Positions 33,485 to 37,316 of a stretch of 37,316 nucleotides of DNA are shown here, piece after piece; positions within the stretch are counted from its first letter, which is position 1, and every line of letters starts with the position of its first letter. The translations under genes were made by a program, and so were the position numbers. The stretch spans positions 1-37,316 of the forward strand of contig NZ_JAIXPP010000027.1 of the NCBI RefSeq assembly GCF_027486195.1. The letters run 5' to 3'. Below the pieces are notes generated by a model. That model was given only the letters and a program-made list of their open reading frames with translations. It searched no databases and was not told the DNA's origin. The stretch comes from Novosphingobium sp. GTDB taxonomy: Bacteria; Pseudomonadota; Alphaproteobacteria; Sphingomonadales; Sphingomonadaceae.

Positions 33485-33757
33485 TCAGCGGCGCACCGGC
33501 GGCGTATAGCCGTCGAGCCGCTTGGCAGGATAGACGATGCCTGTGCCAGGGTCGCTGGTCGAACGGCGCAAGCCTTGTTCGGCCCAGGCGTCGAGATCTT
33601 CGACCGAGTAGACAATCCTTCCCCCGAGCTTGCGATAGACCGGCCCGGTCCCGAAGCAGCGATGTTTCTCGAGCGTGCGGGCGGATAGGCCCACATGCAC
33701 TGCGGCATCGGGTGTTCGCAGGAACCTGGCTATGACGGGAGTGGGTCGGGCATCCAT
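33485..33757 (-). CDS. AlpA/MerR-like helix-turn-helix regulator
   Basis: 90-residue DNA-binding protein of the HTH_17 type. FLRTPDAAVHVGLSARTLEK followed by RCFGTGPVYRKLGGRIVYSV and EDLDAWAEQG is the classic excisionase/AlpA layout. GGAGG stands 6 bases before the ATG. It precedes repA by 8 bases and probably controls repA or neighbouring transfer genes. In other elements such proteins also act as excision factors; no integrase is present here to support that. Confidence 0.85.
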   Translation of the reverse strand: MDARPTPVIARFLRTPDAAVHVGLSARTLEKHRCFGTGPVYRKLGGRIVYSVEDLDAWAEQGLRRSTSDPGTGIVYPAKRLDGYTPPVRR

Positions 33758-33842
33758 GGGCGGCCTCCGCTTGGCTTAGACCAAAGCGGCGGACTGCCGC
33801 TGGTCGCAGGCAGCAATGGCGAACGCAGAGCGCCGGGAGGGA

Positions 33843-33904
33843 GTGACAGAGTGTGCAGCAAGAAATCTGTCACCCCCGATCGGAACGGGTTTAATCGTGA
33901 CAGA
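33843..33904. promoter_or_regulatory. Inverted GTGACAGA motifs upstream of alpA-repA
   Basis: GTGACAGA occurs at 33843-33850 and, inverted as TCTGTCAC, at 33866-33873, giving an 8-bp inverted repeat with 15 bases between arms. A third direct copy at 33897-33904 falls in the last codons of the DUF2285 gene. The site lies 86 bases before the AlpA-like start and is a candidate operator. Confidence 0.45.
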
Positions 33905-34662
33905 GCAACTTGCGGTAGCCGCTGGTGACCAAGCTGCGGGCATCGGCAATCAGCCGGAGCGTATGTCGGCGTTCGCCCGAGCCTTTCCAGGTCGCTCCGG
34001 CCAGAGGGCGCTGCCGCGGGAAGACTAGGCCGAAGGCGAGGTCGCGTGGCGGTATCCCCGCATCGATCCCGTCCTGAATATCAAGCAGCAGGGCGAGCCG
34101 AGATCGCCGGTAGGCAGATGGTGAGGCAACACGGTCCGGTCCGAGGCCAAGCCCGCGCGTCGCCCGCTCAAAGCGGGTAGCGGCGGCAAGCCGGGCAGCG
34201 GCACACCGATCATTCTGGATGACGAGACAATCCGGGCACTGCGGCAGAGCGGCGCGAAGGCATAGCCGCAGCCTCGCCGCGCCCTTGGCGGCAACAAGAT
34301 TGTGCTCCTTCTCTCCGACCGCTTCGACCAGCGGTTCAAAGCCGGGCAGCAATGGGATCGCCGCAATGTTGGGAGTTGCCAGCAACACTACGTCTGGAGC
34401 GGCGTGTGGAGACCATAGTGCGGGGCTGGTGCGCGGATCCGCATCCGGCGTGGTGGGGAAAGCTCAGCCCCCACCGCCCGGCCAGGCCCTCCTCTTCAAT
34501 GCGCGCAGAAGCAGGATCGTCAACGATCCTTCCCAGCGTCTCGGCATGATCGCGGCGATAGTCTGCGTTGCGGTTCAGGAACTCCTGCGCAAAATCCGCA
34601 TAGTCGTGGTCCCGATACTTTTCTGCGGCGGAAGGCGACCGCCAGGACGTTCCCCCAGACAT
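33891..34662 (-). pseudogene. Frameshifted DUF6499/DUF2285 regulator
   Basis: Two halves of one gene in different frames. The N-terminal half starts at 34662 (GGAGG 5 bases upstream) with SWRSPSAAEKYRDHDYADFA and EFLNRNADYRRDH, typical of the DUF6499 domain, reaching WGLSFPHHA. The C-terminal half resumes as DADPRTSPALWSPHAAPDVV and continues LLATPNIAAIPLLPG to the DUF2285 ending RSLVTSGYRKLLCHD. The switch needs removal of one base near 34446. In related elements the two are one protein thought to regulate transfer. Either the gene is broken or there is a sequence error. Confidence 0.75.
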
Positions 34663-34818
34663 GAGACCTCCGCGTGGCATGGGCGAATAGGCCAAGCATC
34701 AAGTCTTTGTTTGACATAGGAAACATGGAAGTAACCAAGTTTGCAGAACTCTATCCGGATTCGCGATGGAATTAGGGGCAACTAATTGGGGGAAATACCA
34801 CAGCGATTTAGGGCCTCA

Positions 34819-35085
34819 TCACGAGTTGCGCGATTTTTCAAGTAAGTGTCGATAGCCTTTGGTGGTCATCCAACGTGCGCGATCGAGATGAGTGTTGTAA
34901 ACGCGGGATGATCGTTCCGGCTCAGCTGTCGGATCCAGGCCGAAAACGATTGCTGCGACCTCGCGCCAATCGGCACCTTCGCTAGAGGCATCAAGTATCC
35001 GCAAATACGTAATAAAATGGCTCTCGTCGTATGCCGTGATGTGCTCATGGGCGGGCGGAGCGTCTTCAAATGGTGGTGTCGTCAT
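34819..35085 (-). CDS. Small DUF2285-type DNA-binding protein
   Basis: 88-residue protein. ITAYDESHFITYLRILDASS, GADWREVAAIVFGLDP and SRVYNTHLDRARWMTTKGYRH match the DUF2285 domain, now seen as a DNA-binding domain, here without the N-terminal DUF6499 part. It is divergent from the XRE gene. A regulator of the transfer region is likely. It may partly replace the frameshifted DUF2285 gene next to it. Confidence 0.8.
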   Translation of the reverse strand: MTTPPFEDAPPAHEHITAYDESHFITYLRILDASSEGADWREVAAIVFGLDPTAEPERSSRVYNTHLDRARWMTTKGYRHLLEKSRNS

Positions 35086-35308
35086 GGGCCGAGCCTTTGT
35101 TTCGACTCCGTTTCACACAGTTTTACACTTAGCACGAAAGAAGCTCCAGAATGGTGAAATCTTGGCATCTCCCCAAAGAAGGAGGTCACCCTACGCAATA
35201 GGGGATAAGTAGTTGGAGCAGAGGATCGCTCCGTCAATGCGACTGATCAAAGTGTTCGCGTATTATAATACGTAGCACGGAGATACGCGACAGGTTTCTA
35301 AGCTGCGG
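35086..35308. promoter_or_regulatory. Divergent regulator promoter with 14-bp palindrome
   Basis: CGTATTATAATACG at 35259-35272 is a perfect 14-bp palindrome that contains TATAAT on both strands, a good -10 for each direction. It sits 36 bases before the XRE start. A dimeric repressor, possibly the XRE protein itself, could control both divergent genes here. No strong -35 was found for either direction. Confidence 0.55.
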
Positions 35309-35536
35309 ATGGATATCCGCAAATTGTTCGGCGAAAATGTTCGCCACTACCGGCTCGCCGCGGGTCTAAGCCAGGAAGCGGTGGCCGAGCGCATGGGTGT
35401 CGATCGCGCTTACATCAGCTTGATCGAGCGCGGCGGGCAAAACGCGACTCTGCTTTCGATCCACGAGGCTGCTCAGGCCCTCAATGTCAAACCTGCCGAT
35501 CTTCTCGCCGATCCGCCACACAGCACTGAAAAATGA
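35309..35536 (+). CDS. XRE-family transcriptional regulator
   Basis: 75-residue helix-turn-helix protein consisting of one Cro/C1-type domain: FGENVRHYRLAAGLSQEAVA then ERMGVDRAYISLIERGGQNA and LLSIHEAAQALNVKPADLLA. Small proteins like this act as dimeric repressors or as control proteins in mobile elements. It is the only plus-strand gene at this end. The palindrome upstream is a possible autoregulatory site. Confidence 0.9.
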   Translation: MDIRKLFGENVRHYRLAAGLSQEAVAERMGVDRAYISLIERGGQNATLLSIHEAAQALNVKPADLLADPPHSTEK

Positions 35537-35546
35537 GTACAGCGAA

Positions 35547-35573
35547 GCCCCGCCCGGCGGTGCCGGGCGGGGC
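35547..35573. terminator. Bidirectional hairpin terminator, copy 1
   Basis: A 27-base perfect hairpin with a 12-bp stem (GCCCCGCCCGGC / GCCGGGCGGGGC) and a 3-base loop stands between the convergent XRE and DUF736 genes, 10 bases after one stop and 12 after the other. A nearly identical copy, in inverted orientation, is at 36477-36503. Confidence 0.75.
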
Positions 35574-35585
35574 CTGTCTGGCCGG

Positions 35586-35906
35586 TCAGTCGCCGTTGGT
35601 GCGGCGCGCGCGCGACCAGATCAGGTTGAAGCTCTTGCCGTCTTCGTCGTCGAACAGGTTGGCGAAGATCGGGGCGGTGAAGCTGGGATCGTCGAGCTTG
35701 ACCGAGAGGTAGTCGCGGCCTTCGTTCGAGCGCTTGGTCCAGGCGGCGCCGATTTCCGCGCGGCCGACGAAGACCCGGTGCGACGGCGCGTTTTCGTTGT
35801 CGCTTTCTTCGGGGACGATGCGGACGTTCTTCTGCTGCACCGACATGGTGACGATCTCGCCCTTGTATTCGTTGCCGGTCTTGGTGAAAGTTCCGATGTT
35901 AGCCAT
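35586..35906 (-). CDS. DUF736 protein, copy 2
   Basis: 106-residue DUF736 protein: MANIGTFTKTGNEYKGEIVT, then ESDNENAPSHRVFVGRAEIG, AAWTKRSNEGRDYLSVKLDD and PIFANLFDDEDGKSFNLIW. This is the more typical member of the family. AAGGA stands 7 bases before the ATG at 35906; the frame is open further upstream but reads as non-protein. Its 5' region is long and highly structured (36028-36077). Function is unknown; abundance near transfer genes suggests an accessory role in plasmid biology. Confidence 0.88.
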   Translation of the reverse strand: MANIGTFTKTGNEYKGEIVTMSVQQKNVRIVPEESDNENAPSHRVFVGRAEIGAAWTKRSNEGRDYLSVKLDDPSFTAPIFANLFDDEDGKSFNLIWSRARRTNGD

Positions 35907-36476
35907 GATCAATTCCTTCAAGTTGCTCGAACCCGCGCCCATCGCGGCCTCGATGGCTGGTTGAAGGCAGGGGCTTGCGCCCGCTGCACCCGCAGGGCCG
36001 GAACGGACGTGTAGGACGCGGGGCCGGCGGGTTTCTTGCCTCGCGAGGAATGGGTCGCAGACCCAGGGGAAGAAACCGGGCGGACTTGCGTTGCAGTAAG
36101 GGATCAAGAGGCGAAGCCATCCCCTGCCAACCAAAGCCATTGAAGAGGTCGCATTGGGCTCGGGTCGCACTTGAGCTGGAAATCCATGGCTCTTTATCGG
36201 ACCCCACAGATCGGCGCTGGAAAGAATGAGGGCCAGCCGCTGTTGGTGCCGCAGTTACCCCCCGCACACCCGCATTGCGGCATCGCAAAACCGCTTGTCA
36301 CCCTTCGTCCGGAATTGCGCTTGCTCGTGTCGCCAATCCAGCTTCGGCCTTGGCCCAGCGGTCTCGTTCGTCAGGCGGGATCCTGGCGCCGCCTTGGCAG
36401 CCACTTGGCGCAATTAAGGCATAACTCACCCTGATCCCCACCGCTGCCCCGTCCCGGTCTGGGTCTGATCGGGTAT
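35907..36476. other. Long non-coding stretch upstream of DUF736 copy 2
   Basis: 570 bases without a convincing gene on either strand. It contains the folded element at 36030-36077, a smaller stem GGGAT/ATCCC enclosing GGCTTCGCC (about 36090-36120), and an inverted repeat TTGCG-GCAT-CGCAA at 36275-36288. It may be a long 5' leader of DUF736, a small RNA gene or an origin-type region. Confidence 0.45.
36030..36077 (-). ncRNA. Predicted three-way-junction RNA/DNA element
   Basis: An outer stem GGTTTCTT (36030-36037) pairs with AAGAAACC (36070-36077). Inside are the palindrome CCTCGCGAGG (36039-36048) and the hairpin TGGGTC-GCA-GACCCA (36051-36065). All arms pair perfectly, giving a compact three-way junction on either strand. 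It lies 124-171 bases before the DUF736 start and reads as part of its leader on the minus strand. Whether it acts as RNA or as a DNA cruciform is unknown. Confidence 0.4.
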
Positions 36477-36503
36477 GCCCCGCCCGGCGGCGCTGGGCGG
36501 GGC
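36477..36503. terminator. Hairpin terminator, copy 2 (inverted)
   Basis: 27-base hairpin with a 12-bp stem containing one G-T pair and a 3-base loop, 15 bases after the stop of the membrane-protein gene. It is the inverted near-identical partner of 35547-35573, including the flanking GCGAA word, so the DUF736 block is enclosed by an inverted pair. Confidence 0.7.
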
Positions 36504-36518
36504 TTCGCGTGAACGTCG

Positions 36519-36923
36519 TCAGCGGGCAGAGCGGCTCCACTGCACCCATGAAGTCGCAGCGATCACGGCGGCGCCGATCAGCGCCACGACGGTGGGCCAG
36601 ATGCTGACGGGCATCGTCGCCGCAGCGATGCCATGGACCGCGTGGTAGCCAGCTAGTGCCGCCGGCAAGGCAAAGACGAGACCGACGGCGGCGCGGGCAA
36701 GGTCGGAACGGGCCAGACCGAGGGAAATCCGGGCAAGTGCGATGGTTGCGATGCCAGCCAAGGCGGCCGCGACCAATGCGGCAATCAGGCCGTGGTCAGA
36801 ATGGTAAGTGGCCGATGCGGCAGCAAAGCCAACGAAGAGCGGCAGAGCATGCACCGAGAGGCGGAAAAGCAGCGCGCAGCACATGTAGACTGCGACTATT
36901 ACGAGGGTGAAACCGATCAACAT
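36519..36923 (-). CDS. Small membrane protein of unknown function
   Basis: 134-residue inner-membrane protein with about four or five hydrophobic segments, for example GFTLVIVAVYMCCALLFRLS, LIAALVAAALAGIATIALAR, AAVGLVFALPAALAGYHAV and VVALIGAAVIAATSWVQW. No family was recognised. The ATG at 36923 is preceded by AAGGAGG, so the longer frame is rejected. It stands between two strong hairpins and is probably transcribed alone. Confidence 0.75.
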   Translation of the reverse strand: MLIGFTLVIVAVYMCCALLFRLSVHALPLFVGFAAASATYHSDHGLIAALVAAALAGIATIALARISLGLARSDLARAAVGLVFALPAALAGYHAVHGIAAATMPVSIWPTVVALIGAAVIAATSWVQWSRSAR

Positions 36924-37007
36924 GGCGTCCTCCTTGGAATCAAGGGTAAGGGACGCGCTCTCCTCCACCACCGCAGCGCAATGTGCATGGGCATCATATC
37001 AGACATG

Positions 37008-37047
37008 CGGACGGGCCGGAATACCCATTGGGTATCCGGCCCGTCCG
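37008..37047. terminator. Strong 40-base hairpin after the small exported protein gene
   Basis: CGGACGGGCCGGAATACCCA at 37008-37027 pairs with TGGGTATCCGGCCCGTCCG at 37029-37047 with a single bulged A. It begins 20 bases after the stop of the 54-residue gene on the minus strand and would end its transcription, separating it from the membrane-protein gene. Confidence 0.7.
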
Positions 37048-37067
37048 GCAAGCGCGTAATGGCGCGG

Positions 37068-37232
37068 TCAGGGATTGAACGGGTCATATTCGCGAACGAT
37101 GCTGCTGGCATCGCCATCGAATTCTGCCGTGGGAACGGCGGCGTAGCCATTGCCGGCGTGGAACAGGGTGATGCAGACCATCAGGGTGCGGGCGAGGCTC
37201 CAGGCGTGACGCTGTGCGATGGTGAGTGACAT
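37068..37232 (-). CDS. Small exported protein of unknown function
   Basis: 54-residue protein with a probable signal peptide (ARTLMVCITLFHAGNGYAA, cleavage after YAA) and an acidic mature part EFDGDASSIVREYDPFNP. The ATG at 37232 has AGGAG about 8 bases upstream; the longer frame lacks such a site. No family was recognised. The mature peptide would be only about 20 residues, in the periplasm or outside. Confidence 0.6.
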   Translation of the reverse strand: MSLTIAQRHAWSLARTLMVCITLFHAGNGYAAVPTAEFDGDASSIVREYDPFNP

Positions 37233-37316
37233 GTTCGAGCTCCTGTCTCGGAGCAGGGACCATCCCCGCTCGACAGGCCCCGGACAGACGGCGCAAAGCC
37301 GCAATCACCACGAAGG

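Noticed and set aside
34819..35536. The divergent DUF2285 and XRE genes as a toxin-antitoxin pair.
   Set aside because: The genes are divergent and both look like DNA-binding regulators; no toxin family is recognisable.
35907..36170. N-terminal extension of the second DUF736 protein in the same open frame.
   Set aside because: A good ribosome site precedes MANIG at 35906 and the upstream translation is not protein-like; the region is folded non-coding sequence instead.

Overview
The window looks like part of a mobile element of an alphaproteobacterium, most likely a sphingomonad (Sphingobium, Novosphingobium or Sphingomonas). The evidence is a high-GC sequence, a TonB-dependent receptor heading a small catabolic cluster, and a transfer module in the order known from sphingomonad conjugative plasmids and Tn4371-type integrative elements: HTH regulators, RepA, DUF2840, TraF peptidase, DUF736, lytic transglycosylase, DUF3363 relaxase, TraG, ribbon-helix-helix protein, trbBCDEJ-trbK-LFGI, DUF2274. 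No integrase, ParA, ParB, tRNA, rRNA or CRISPR array is seen, so plasmid and integrative element cannot be told apart.

Layout. (1) 1-10216 is catabolic cargo: the last codons of an IS630-type transposase running directly into an ornithine cyclodeaminase/mu-crystallin family gene, an aldehyde dehydrogenase on the minus strand, then on the plus strand a TonB-dependent receptor, a DJ-1/PfpI protein, an MFS_2 (MelB-like) transporter, a two-subunit 3-oxoacid/3-oxoadipate CoA-transferase (pcaIJ type) and a LysR regulator. Together they suggest uptake and degradation of an organic acid or aromatic compound through a CoA-linked keto acid; the substrate cannot be named. (2) 10204-19832, minus strand, is the complete mating-pair-formation operon trbB to trbI plus DUF2274, with many stop/start overlaps. 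(3) 20209-25089, plus strand, is a three-gene cassette of OLD-family nuclease (GajA-like), UvrD-like helicase (GajB-like) and a DUF6602-like PD-(D/E)XK protein. It lies in opposite orientation between the traG/RHH pair and trbB, which are normally adjacent. The first two genes are Gabija-type phage defence; the third is not part of the described two-gene system and has an in-frame TAG near its 5' end. (4) 25212-27604 holds traG and its RHH partner. (5) 27736-28307 is a promoter overlapping a GAAC-N7-GAAC LexA-type box, followed by two small unknown genes. (6) 28300-33757 holds the relaxase, lytic transglycosylase, DUF736, TraF, DUF2840, three iterons with a DnaA-box-like site (putative oriV), repA and an AlpA-like regulator. 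(7) 33758-37316 is the regulatory and accessory end: a frameshifted DUF6499/DUF2285 regulator, a small DUF2285 protein, an XRE regulator, a second DUF736 gene with a highly structured 5' region, a small membrane protein and a small exported protein, bounded by strong hairpins.

The element therefore combines self-transfer, replication, a nutrient-use package and an anti-phage cassette. The most interesting parts are the three-gene Gabija-like cassette inside the conserved transfer block, the shared sequence upstream of traG and trbB, the LexA-type promoter beside the transfer genes, and the folded region in front of the second DUF736 gene.
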